Source: Thermoplasmata archaeon
Lineage (GTDB): Archaea > Thermoplasmatota > Thermoplasmata > B31-G17
Reading direction: 5' to 3'
Assembly: GCA_003649915.1 (NCBI GenBank)
Contig: QMTG01000031.1
Coordinates: forward strand, 1 to 10,359
Length of the DNA stretch: 10,359 bases
Part shown: one piece after another, positions 1-5,664 of the stretch
Layout of the letters: the number at the start of each line of letters is the position of its first letter
Numbering within the stretch: the stretch's first letter is position 1
Position numbers and translations under genes: made by a program
The notes under the pieces: generated by a model
The model's database searches: none
The model's input: only the letters and a program-made list of their open reading frames with translations
What the model was told of the DNA's origin: nothing

Positions 1-34
1 AACGTTAGGCGACATTTCGCTTGGAGGTGAGTAA

Positions 35-430
35 ATGAAAAAATCCAAAGATCTGTTGGGATTAGCTGCGGAGTATGCTGTTGCGAGTGAACTTTGCAAA
101 AGGAATATTTACGCCCAATTAACCCTTGGGCAGCGAAAACGCACAGATATCCTAGTTGAAACTGAAAAGGCTATGTTAAGAATTCAAGTCAAAGGCAAAC
201 AGGGAAAAGAGTGGCCATTTATTAAAGAAATATCTGATATCATCGTTTTTGTAGATTTTGAGAATAAGGAAGAAAACGAGAGACCTGATTTTTATATTCT
301 AACAGCCGATGATTTAAAAAAAGTGTTGAATATTGAGAGAAAGAAACAAGGTTATCCCCCGGACATAAGACCGGATATGATTAAAGATTACAAAGAAAAA
401 TGGGATAAAATAACAACGCTTGTAATATGA
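35..430 (+). CDS. Small PD-(D/E)XK nuclease-fold protein
   Basis: A 131-residue protein with the signature of the PD-(D/E)XK nuclease superfamily. It has an N-terminal helix with Glu13 (LAAEYAVASEL), an acidic residue Asp38 in RTDILV, and the Q51-V-K53 strand motif in IQVKGK, which stands in for the usual (D/E)xK. A later block, DFYILTADDLKKVL, followed by a C-terminal WDKI, resembles small single-domain proteins of this group that are often annotated as hypothetical or group-I-intron-endonuclease-like. The start ATG is set by a near-perfect ribosome-binding site, GGAGGTGA at 23-30. There is no partner methylase or specificity gene in view, so a restriction role cannot be claimed. It stands alone, converges on the permease gene, and is flanked by a short inverted repeat. 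The fold assignment is fairly sure; the biological role is unknown. Confidence 0.7.
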   Translation: MKKSKDLLGLAAEYAVASELCKRNIYAQLTLGQRKRTDILVETEKAMLRIQVKGKQGKEWPFIKEISDIIVFVDFENKEENERPDFYILTADDLKKVLNIERKKQGYPPDIRPDMIKDYKEKWDKITTLVI

Positions 431-587
431 TTAATATGCCATCAAGCGAAACGCTTCGCTCCTCGCCCTCACTTCGTTCGGGTCATATAACAGTGTATTT
501 TGGTTTGTCAGGTGTTTTAAATTTTTACCTCTTTTTTCCACTTTTTAGCCCACCTTCTGTATCTTGCTGTATCAAAAATGCAGCACA
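431..587 (+). terminator. Convergent intergenic region with hairpin and T-tracts
   Basis: This gap separates the rightward nuclease-like gene from the leftward permease gene. It contains a compact hairpin AAGCG-AAA-CGCTT at 444-456, which can alternatively pair AGCGAA with TTCGCT at 445-460. Next come more CGAA/TTCG-rich short inverted segments up to about 481. Three T-runs lie at 522-526, 532-537 and 542-546, the form expected of archaeal T-tract termination of the upstream gene. No gene is evident. Confidence 0.5.
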
Positions 588-1376
588 CTAGAGGGTAAGA
601 GCCTTGAGGAGAACTTTTACTCCACCCAGTATAAGGAAAAGGGCAAGAATCAGCCTTACATGCTTTGCCCTTAACCTAGAGATTCCCCATTTTGAGCCAA
701 AATAACTTCCTACTGCTGCACAAACCCCTGCTATAACTACAAGGTGCGTATTCGTTCCCACAAAACCACCGGCGTGTTTGGCCATGTAGTTTAATATTCC
801 AAAAATTGCCGTGACAATTATGGCAAAAAAGGAAGTACCTGCTGCTCTTTTAACTTTCATTTTTCCTAAATATAGGAGAACTGGCATAAAAACTGTCCCT
901 CCGCCTATACCTATACTCGCCGATAGAAAACCCCCAAGAACAGAAAAGCATGCTATTGCAGGGTAGATCGGTTTGGTATTTTTCATATTTTGCTCCTTAT
1001 CATTACTTTTACGAAAGTATGTGTCATAAAAAATCTTTGAAGCAGCAAACAGCACTACTGAAAAGAAAATAAGAGATACCACTAAATCACCAGCGCTGAG
1101 CGCAAACCTTACGCCGAAAAATGTGCCAATAACGGCGAAAATGGAAACAAGTGCTCCTATTTTCAAATCAAGAAGACCACGTATGTAATGGTTGTATGAT
1201 GATGCAATCGCTACTCCGAGAACCATAACAAGAGATGCAGGAATTAGGAACACTATATTCATACCTGTGAAAATCATCATTATGGGAACGTAAAGCGACC
1301 CACCACCGACCCCAACATTGGAGCATATAAAGGATACTAGGAAAAGAAGAAGTATCATTGGAAGATACTCATACAT
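588..1376 (-). CDS. TSUP-family (TauE/SafE) membrane permease
   Basis: A 262-residue polytopic membrane protein of the TSUP/TauE-SafE family, whose members export or import sulfur-containing organic anions such as sulfite, sulfoacetate or related compounds. About eight hydrophobic segments are visible. The family's internal duplication is clear: the glycine-rich signature appears in the N-terminal half as SNVGVGGGSLYVPIM and again in the second half as SIGIGGGTVFMPVLL. A charged cytoplasmic stretch (YFRKSNDKEQNMKNTK) separates the halves. Length is typical. The ATG has a GGAGG site at 1384-1388 on the minus strand with 7-base spacing. It lies 32 bases downstream of the L37e stop and could be read from the LSm-L37e promoter. 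The substrate cannot be determined from sequence; family assignment is firm. Confidence 0.9.
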   Translation of the reverse strand: MYEYLPMILLLFLVSFICSNVGVGGGSLYVPIMMIFTGMNIVFLIPASLVMVLGVAIASSYNHYIRGLLDLKIGALVSIFAVIGTFFGVRFALSAGDLVVSLIFFSVVLFAASKIFYDTYFRKSNDKEQNMKNTKPIYPAIACFSVLGGFLSASIGIGGGTVFMPVLLYLGKMKVKRAAGTSFFAIIVTAIFGILNYMAKHAGGFVGTNTHLVVIAGVCAAVGSYFGSKWGISRLRAKHVRLILALFLILGGVKVLLKALTL

Positions 1377-1408
1377 CCGTGGGCCTCCATTTTTAAAAAA
1401 CCCAATAT

Positions 1409-1576
1409 TTATTTTCTCTTTTTAGCCCAGTTGTAGTGCCTTATTCTGCTATCTTCCCCAAAACCACAAGATGCGCACCTGCGCTTCCTAACATGATAGG
1501 AGTGCCTACCGCACCTTCTGCACCTGATGTGCGTTTTTTTGTTCATCTTACCTTTTGACGGCGTTCCCTTACTCAT
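1409..1576 (-). CDS. rpl37e: 50S ribosomal protein L37e
   Basis: A 55-residue basic protein read directly from the minus strand. It begins MSKGTPSKGKMNKKTHIRC and ends RIRHYNWAKKRK, with a zinc-ribbon of Cys19-x2-Cys22 (CRRC) and Cys34-x2-Cys37 (CASC). This is the standard archaeal/eukaryotic L37e pattern: the N-terminal GTPS block, the SYHVRK segment between the Cys pairs, the GFG turn and the terminal YNWA. It binds 23S rRNA in the large ribosomal subunit. The start is supported by a GGAGATG site just upstream on the minus strand. It follows the LSm gene by 35 bases; LSm-L37e is a widely conserved archaeal gene pair, so the two are probably co-transcribed. Confidence 0.95.
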   Translation of the reverse strand: MSKGTPSKGKMNKKTHIRCRRCGRHSYHVRKRRCASCGFGEDSRIRHYNWAKKRK

Positions 1577-1611
1577 TACCGACCATCTCCTTCACACTAA
1601 GCGTGGGCATA

Positions 1612-1827
1612 CTATGGGGAGACGTATATAACATTATCCCCCCTCACAATAACAATCTCAAGTTTTCTCTTCAACTCATCCTCTATGTATTCCTCAGCCC
1701 CTCTAAGCACAATGTTCATGTGAGGATCATACCCGTCAAGTATCCCATGGTACTCCTTGTTATTCTTCAACCTAACAATCACCTTTTTATTGAGGCTGTC
1801 ATTGAGAACAGAGAGCGGCTTCTTCAT
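1612..1827 (-). CDS. Archaeal LSm / Sm-like protein (SmAP)
   Basis: A 71-residue Sm-fold RNA-binding protein expected to form a heptameric ring that binds U-rich RNA. The Sm1 motif spans about residues 14-45 and includes the YDPHMNIVL loop (Asp34, His36, Asn38). The Sm2 motif is IVRGDNVIYV at about 60-69 with Arg62-Gly-Asp64. His36, Asn38, Arg62 and Asp64 are the residues that form the uridine pocket in characterised archaeal SmAP1 proteins. Length is typical. The ATG is preceded by GGAGTGAT on the minus strand, and a TATA-like box lies about 40 bases upstream. Its stop is 35 bases before ribosomal protein L37e, matching the conserved archaeal arrangement. Confidence 0.95.
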   Translation of the reverse strand: MKKPLSVLNDSLNKKVIVRLKNNKEYHGILDGYDPHMNIVLRGAEEYIEDELKRKLEIVIVRGDNVIYVSP

Positions 1828-1851
1828 TCAATATCACTCCCTATGGGCAAT

Positions 1852-1870
1852 TAGCGCGCTACTATTTAAA
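1852..1870 (-). promoter_or_regulatory. LSm-L37e promoter with adjacent palindrome
   Basis: On the minus strand a TATA-like box TTTAAATA (1863-1870) lies at a suitable distance for transcription to begin about 25 bases downstream, just ahead of the LSm ribosome-binding site. Directly beside it is the perfect 10-base palindrome TAGCGCGCTA (1852-1861), which would sit between the TATA box and the start of transcription and could be an operator. The promoter is inferred from position and composition. Confidence 0.45.
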
Positions 1871-1899
1871 ACTATTTGGAAACAGTGCAAGGGGGAGAA

Positions 1900-2277
1900 C
1901 TAAACAAACAGTTCTATCCACTTGTCCCTAACCTCCTCAATAGGGCAGCATAGCCGTAACGCATCGCCTACATCATAAATGTGCTTGGCGCTTAGGAGTA
2001 TGAGGGCATCAACACCGTATCGTAGATACTTTTTCTCAACTTCAAGTACCACCCAGAAATGTCCAAGTGCCGTGTCCCCGCTTCCCATTACTGCCATACC
2101 AGAAAGGGAGGGATGGTAGAACGATATCACATCCACAACCCTACCGACAATTCTGCCACTACTGTCCAAGACGTGCCTGTTTATTATATCTTCCCTCTTC
2201 ACAATCCTGCCGCCTATCACAATCTCAGGGCAAATTTCCCAGCAGGGGGAACATGCGTTCATTGTATTTTCTGCCAT
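1900..2277 (-). CDS. PRC-barrel domain protein with N-terminal Cys cluster
   Basis: A 125-residue protein whose middle matches the PRC-barrel beta-barrel family: REDIINRHVLDSSGRIVGRVVDVI is the typical opening, followed by strand segments such as HFWVVLEVEKKYLRYGVDALILL and a closing KHIYDVGDALRL. PRC-barrel proteins serve as small adaptor domains in RNA metabolism (RimM) and in many uncharacterised archaeal proteins. Here a short N-terminal extension carries Cys9-x2-Cys12-x3-Cys16, and Cys110-Cys111 lie near the C-terminus; these could bind metal or form disulfides, which is inference. I chose ATG at 2277 rather than the in-frame GTG at 2286 because GAGGTGGT at 2283-2290 is the ribosome-binding site and overlaps that GTG. 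It is transcribed divergently from the ATPase gene at 2442 and toward LSm, 72 bases away. Confidence 0.8.
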   Translation of the reverse strand: MAENTMNACSPCWEICPEIVIGGRIVKREDIINRHVLDSSGRIVGRVVDVISFYHPSLSGMAVMGSGDTALGHFWVVLEVEKKYLRYGVDALILLSAKHIYDVGDALRLCCPIEEVRDKWIELFV

Positions 2278-2327
2278 GGAGACCACCTCACGATTCTTTA
2301 AAGTTCGTAGTTATTATTAAAAAATAA

Positions 2328-2336
2328 CCTTTTAAG
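2328..2336 (-). promoter_or_regulatory. TATA-like box for the PRC-barrel gene
   Basis: The minus-strand sequence CTTAAAAGG lies about 55 bases upstream of the ATG at 2277. This would place the transcript start about 25-30 bases before that codon, leaving room for the GAGGTGGT ribosome-binding site. It is a prediction from position only. Confidence 0.4.
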
Positions 2337-2376
2337 CCTCAAAGTTGATTGTCAGCCACTATTATCAATTTTGATA

Positions 2377-2417
2377 TTCTCATGAGAACCTTAAAAAGTA
2401 CGTTCCATCTACGGAAC
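2377..2417 (+). promoter_or_regulatory. Promoter of the GvpD-like gene framed by two palindromes
   Basis: A TATA-like box CTTAAAAAGT (2390-2399) is abutted upstream by the perfect 12-base palindrome TTCTCATGAGAA (2377-2388), in the position of the TFB-recognition element. Downstream is the inverted repeat GTTCC-N6-GGAAC (2402-2417), which falls between the TATA box and the expected transcript start near 2420. Both positions are typical of archaeal repressor or activator sites. The ribosome-binding site GGTGAT (2431-2436) follows, five bases before the ATG at 2442. Confidence 0.5.
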
Positions 2418-2441
2418 AAAAAAGGTAGGCGGTGATGGTTC

Positions 2442-3914
2442 ATGAAAAGAGTGGCGAATAATGGACACATTTACGGAAAAATACCAGAAGAACTCGTGCG
2501 TTTCTTCAAATCAGATGGCGGAAGATCGCTTATAATAAAGGGAAAGGCAGGTGCTGGAAAAACGACACTTGGCCTGCAAATAGTTGAAGAGTTCGATAAG
2601 GAGCAAGAGTCGTACTATCTGTCCACACGAGTGGGAGATGAGGCACTCTATTCTCAGTTTTCATGGCTTGCAAAGAAGAAGGGAGTTAGGCACAAAAAGA
2701 GGATTATAACATCAGTAGAAAGGGGCGAGTTGAACAAACTTGAAGGGTATATAGAGGCAGGAGGTGAGGGCGAGAGTTATGAAATAGAGGATGGAAAACT
2801 AATAATGAATATAGGTGCAATATTGCCTGAATTAGAGACCGTATACAGTGCCGTGGAGGATAACCTACCGGAGAAAACTGTTGTAATAATAGACAGTATA
2901 GACGCTTTAAGTGAGATATACGGTATAGAGAGAGAGGTACTTGTCAAAACACTACAGAAAGACCTTGTTGAGGGCACAGGAGCAAACCTTGTTCTAATAC
3001 TGGAAAGTGATAAGGATGCAAGTCTGGACTATTTTTGCGATGGAGTCATACACCTGAACTATAGAATGGCTGACGGGCGAATTGTTAGAATGATGAATCT
3101 TCTGAAGTTGCGCGGGGTGCCGATACAGAACCCAACGTACCTTTTCACGCTAAAGGATGGAAGAGTAACAATTTTACCAAAGTTTATCGATATAATGAAC
3201 AAAGGATGGATGCGCAGACCTAAAAGTAAACCTACCAGGGATTTAAGCGCTGGGTTGGCATCTTCTGGTATAAAGGACTTTGACGACATATTTGGCGGCT
3301 TTAGCGCAGGCAGTGTTAATGTGATAGAGTATGCAGATAATGTCCCAACTGACTACATAGACGCAATAGAGCGCGAGATAATAACAAACTTTGTCGAACA
3401 AGGCAGGGGGGTGATATGGATAACACACCCAAGGGCGAGGATAGGTGACCCTGTGTCATTCTTGCCCTATGGAGTTGCGAGAAATGGTAATAAAATTAAG
3501 AATCTTAAGGTGTTTGATGTTAGTGAGAAAATGACAAGCAACCTAGCTATAGGTCTGAGCGGTGTGAACCTTATAACAGACCTAAACATTGATGGAATGA
3601 AGAGAGAAAGTGAAATGAAACACCCATACATATATGTTGTGGATACAATAAACCTTCCCCTACTCTACGGGGACGATGTAGCTAATCAACTCATACGTCT
3701 CTTTGGGATAATAAGAATGGATGGAGATATAATACTGTGCACAGCGCCAGAGGGACATAAACTCACCAAAGACATCGCTTCAATGGTGGCAACAAGAATA
3801 AAAATAGAGGGGTTGAATGGCACACCGGTAATCTACGGGATAAAGCCGTACACAGGGTATTATGGCTATATACTGGATGAAAAAACAGGTCCAAAATTCA
3901 TACCGCTTATATGA
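2442..3914 (+). CDS. Two-domain KaiC/GvpD-like P-loop ATPase
   Basis: A 490-residue RecA/KaiC-superfamily ATPase. The first domain opens with PEELVRFFKSDGGRSLIIKG and has a full Walker A (GKAGAGKT, residues 34-41) and Walker B (VVIIDS ending at Asp151). The second domain begins near residue 274 with SSGIKDFDDIFGGFSAGSVNVIEY, which mimics the start of a KaiC domain, but the position of its P-loop reads ADNVPTDY, so nucleotide binding there is probably lost. The opening block and domain plan resemble the GvpD family, known in haloarchaea as a regulator of gas-vesicle genes and found widely in archaea lacking gas vesicles. No gvp structural genes are in view, so a general regulatory or sensing ATPase is more likely. 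It is followed after 114 bases by a winged-helix protein, which may be its regulatory partner. Family level is confident; GvpD identity is moderate. Confidence 0.75.
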   Translation: MKRVANNGHIYGKIPEELVRFFKSDGGRSLIIKGKAGAGKTTLGLQIVEEFDKEQESYYLSTRVGDEALYSQFSWLAKKKGVRHKKRIITSVERGELNKLEGYIEAGGEGESYEIEDGKLIMNIGAILPELETVYSAVEDNLPEKTVVIIDSIDALSEIYGIEREVLVKTLQKDLVEGTGANLVLILESDKDASLDYFCDGVIHLNYRMADGRIVRMMNLLKLRGVPIQNPTYLFTLKDGRVTILPKFIDIMNKGWMRRPKSKPTRDLSAGLASSGIKDFDDIFGGFSAGSVNVIEYADNVPTDYIDAIEREIITNFVEQGRGVIWITHPRARIGDPVSFLPYGVARNGNKIKNLKVFDVSEKMTSNLAIGLSGVNLITDLNIDGMKRESEMKHPYIYVVDTINLPLLYGDDVANQLIRLFGIIRMDGDIILCTAPEGHKLTKDIASMVATRIKIEGLNGTPVIYGIKPYTGYYGYILDEKTGPKFIPLI

Positions 3915-4028
3915 TTTGACAACATCACATGGTGGACGGGGTAATTATCACTGATGGTAATCACAAACGATGACTGAACAGTAGACCTTAATAACCATGC
4001 AGGTGATGATGAGAAAGAGGTGAGCGTA
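3915..4028 (+). promoter_or_regulatory. Intergenic region upstream of the winged-helix gene
   Basis: This 114-base gap contains two spaced copies of GGTAAT (3940-3945 and 3955-3960) in an imperfect dyad around TCACTGA, a possible weak TATA-like CTTAATAACC around 3988, and the ribosome-binding site GAGGTGA at 4016-4022. The gene may have its own promoter or be co-transcribed with the ATPase; the sequence does not decide between these. Confidence 0.3.
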
Positions 4029-4367
4029 ATGGATGGCGAAGAACTGGTACAGTTGCTCACAGACGAGTACGGCGCAAAGATACTGGTAGCAACATATAGA
4101 AGTCCAAAGAGCGCACTCGAACTCAGCCAAAAACTCGGTATACCCATAGCAGCGTGCTATAGGAGAATACATGCCCTTGAGAACGTTGGGCTTCTTGAGT
4201 GTGTGGGTGTGGAGCGTGGCCTTAAGGGGAAGAAAATAAAACTTTACAAGTCAAAAATAAAACAGGTCATGATATATTTTGAGAGAGGGAACATGAGGGT
4301 CAAACTCGTATACGAGAATGGAGAAATAAAAAATATTGTTTATCCTAGGGGACAGGCCAATGTGTAG
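4029..4367 (+). CDS. Winged-helix (ArsR-like) transcriptional regulator
   Basis: A 112-residue DNA-binding protein. Residues 5-25 (EELVQLLTDEYGAKILVATY) form the entry helix, and the helix-turn-helix is at about 28-56: SALELSQKLGIPIAACYRRI, then HALENVGLLE, leading into a wing rich in Gly and Lys (ERGLKGKKIKLYKSK). The C-terminal part ends in short strands (MRVKLVYENGEIKNIVYP) and may dimerise or bind a ligand. This layout is common in archaeal ArsR-like/HTH_20 regulators. I chose ATG at 4029 rather than the in-frame GTG at 4020 because that GTG is part of the ribosome-binding site GAGGTGA. Its position after the GvpD-like ATPase suggests the pair works together, but no target is shown by the sequence. 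Confidence 0.75.
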   Translation: MDGEELVQLLTDEYGAKILVATYRSPKSALELSQKLGIPIAACYRRIHALENVGLLECVGVERGLKGKKIKLYKSKIKQVMIYFERGNMRVKLVYENGEIKNIVYPRGQANV

Positions 4368-4570
4368 CAAACTATTGAACTGCTAGCCATAATTGTGGGG
4401 TGGAGGATTTATTTTATTGCATATTTAATACATTAATAAATAAAATATTGTAGCAAGTATAAATTATGTGTTGGTATGTCAAATGTTATACCCCGTCTAT
4501 ATAGCAATAAATATTTAAGGGCTTAATTCCATAAGTGTTACTTACCGACAAAGGTAGGAGGTGCATATGT
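4368..4570 (+). promoter_or_regulatory. AT-rich promoter region of the diterpenoid operon
   Basis: No gene fits in this 203-base gap. It contains a long inverted repeat TATTTTATT (4410-4418) / AATAAAATA (4439-4447), with an imperfect palindrome TTAATACATTAA (4425-4436) in its loop. There is also a second inverted repeat GGTAT-N10-ATACC (4473-4492). Two TATA-like candidates follow, TCTATATAGC (4497-4506) and AATATTTAAG (4509-4518); either would start transcription shortly before the strong ribosome-binding site AGGAGGTG at 4556-4563. The dyads lie just upstream of the TATA boxes, the usual place for activator sites, and could be bound by the RHH protein encoded next. The first repeat may also act as a terminator for the winged-helix gene. 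Confidence 0.45.
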
Positions 4571-4972
4571 TTGGTTAAGGGCAGCATAAGAAGAACGACT
4601 GTGGATTTCGATGCGGATCTGTTTAAAAGGCTGAAAGAATACGCTATAAGGCATGATAAAACTATGCGTGAGGTTATAACTGAGGCTGTTATAGAGAAAC
4701 TCGCGAGGGAGGGTGTAGAGGATGTGAAGGCTGAGGCGTTTGACGATGTTGTTGAGACCCTAGAAAGGTACATATCACGCTCAATTGCAGAAAGAGTTGT
4801 TGAAAGAGTCTGCCAAGATTTGGGAAAAGACCACACATCCCTTAAATATGAGGATATTGACAGTGATTTTGCGCGAAGGATAGAAAAATATCTGGAGCCG
4901 CTACTGACAAAAAAAGCCCTTCAAAAGGTTAAAAACGAAATATCCAGAAAATATGGGGGTGGTATGAGATGA
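4571..4972 (+). CDS. Ribbon-helix-helix (CopG/Arc-type) regulator
   Basis: A 133-residue protein with an N-terminal ribbon-helix-helix DNA-binding domain at about residues 3-45: the strand GSIRRTTVDFD, then helix A (ADLFKRLKEYAIRHD) and helix B (TMREVITEAVIEKLARE). The remaining 85 residues are helical and charged (ETLERYISRSIAERVVERV and a lysine-rich end) and probably serve oligomerisation or contact with the next protein. The likely start is TTG 4571, seven bases after AGGAGGTG (4556-4563). The in-frame GTG at 4535 would lie upstream of the ribosome-binding site, and the ATG at 4567 is out of frame and reads only ATG TTT GGT TAA. The stop overlaps the ATPase start by four bases (ATGA), so the two are translationally coupled. 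It is a candidate autoregulator of the operon; there is no toxin partner, so antitoxin is unlikely. Confidence 0.75.
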   Translation: MVKGSIRRTTVDFDADLFKRLKEYAIRHDKTMREVITEAVIEKLAREGVEDVKAEAFDDVVETLERYISRSIAERVVERVCQDLGKDHTSLKYEDIDSDFARRIEKYLEPLLTKKALQKVKNEISRKYGGGMR

Positions 4973-5664
4973 TCAATCAAACATTACCAGGGTTTGGGGC
5001 AATGTTTGACTCTAGTCCTCCACTGGAATCCGTTGTGCTGATAATAGGGCGTGCAGGCACGCTTAAATCATCATTCGCCTACGCAGTTGCTATGAACTTG
5101 TGCAAAATGATGAATAGTGGGGGATTGTATTTATCCCTCGAGCAAAACAGAAATATGTTTATCAGAAACCTTAAGAGTATTGGGATAATGCCAAGCAACC
5201 GCCTACATATAATAGATTTCTCAACATTCATGGACTCATTGGGTACAAACAGTCATTACTTTACGCACGATGAGTATGTGGACTTTGTATTCCGCGCCCT
5301 CTCCATGGAATTACCTGATGTTGGAACAAATCTCCGATGTTTTATACTAGATTCCCTCAATGCCCTTCAATCGCTCATGGATGTAAGCGAGGCAGAACTT
5401 AGGAGAAAGATGAACGACTTCTTTTTCAGGCTGCGGAAGAAGGGCATCTTGAGCCTTATAATTATGGAAGGAGATGCTGATGTTGAGAGGGATGAGTATT
5501 ACCTTGTTGATGGAATAATAGAACTTGGTATAATGCATATAGGAACCGATATTAAGAGGTACGTGAGAATAAGGAAGATGAGAGGGTGTAAGCACACCCT
5601 GTATCCTCATATTTTGGAGGTTGATGGGGGGATAAGAGTTGGGGGTGAACTCATATACGAGTAA
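4969..5664 (+). CDS. Single-domain KaiC-like RecA-superfamily ATPase
   Basis: A 231-residue protein with one RecA/KaiC core. Walker A is GRAGTLKS (residues 27-34), an unusual P-loop with Thr-Leu before the lysine; the acidic strand LYLSLEQN carries Glu58 where KaiC proteins have their catalytic acid; Walker B is RCFILDS with Asp128. The C-terminal part (YYLVDGIIELG, then RYVRIRKMRGCKHTLYPHILEV) closely follows the KaiC pattern of a final strand pair with the RKxRG-type block. KaiC-type proteins in archaea are mostly signalling or regulatory ATPases. It is coupled by ATGA overlap to the RHH gene and its 3' end overlaps the cyclase, so it belongs to the operon. A role as nucleotide-dependent partner of the RHH protein is inferred. 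Confidence 0.8.
   Translation: MINQTLPGFGAMFDSSPPLESVVLIIGRAGTLKSSFAYAVAMNLCKMMNSGGLYLSLEQNRNMFIRNLKSIGIMPSNRLHIIDFSTFMDSLGTNSHYFTHDEYVDFVFRALSMELPDVGTNLRCFILDSLNALQSLMDVSEAELRRKMNDFFFRLRKKGILSLIIMEGDADVERDEYYLVDGIIELGIMHIGTDIKRYVRIRKMRGCKHTLYPHILEVDGGIRVGGELIYE

Noticed and set aside
445..485. CRISPR or iteron-like repeat array in the CGAA/TTCG-rich stretch
   Set aside because: The segments are very short, irregular and lack uniform spacers; a terminator hairpin explains them better.
1555..1854. 99-codon plus-strand frame opposite LSm and L37e
   Set aside because: It lies antisense to two confidently identified conserved genes and has no family-like features.
2442..3914. Gas vesicle gene cluster
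   Set aside because: Only the GvpD-like regulator is present; no GvpA or other structural gas-vesicle protein is encoded in the window.
4535..4570. GTG 4535 as the start of the RHH protein
   Set aside because: It lies upstream of the AGGAGGTG ribosome-binding site and would translate through it; the RHH fold begins right after TTG 4571.
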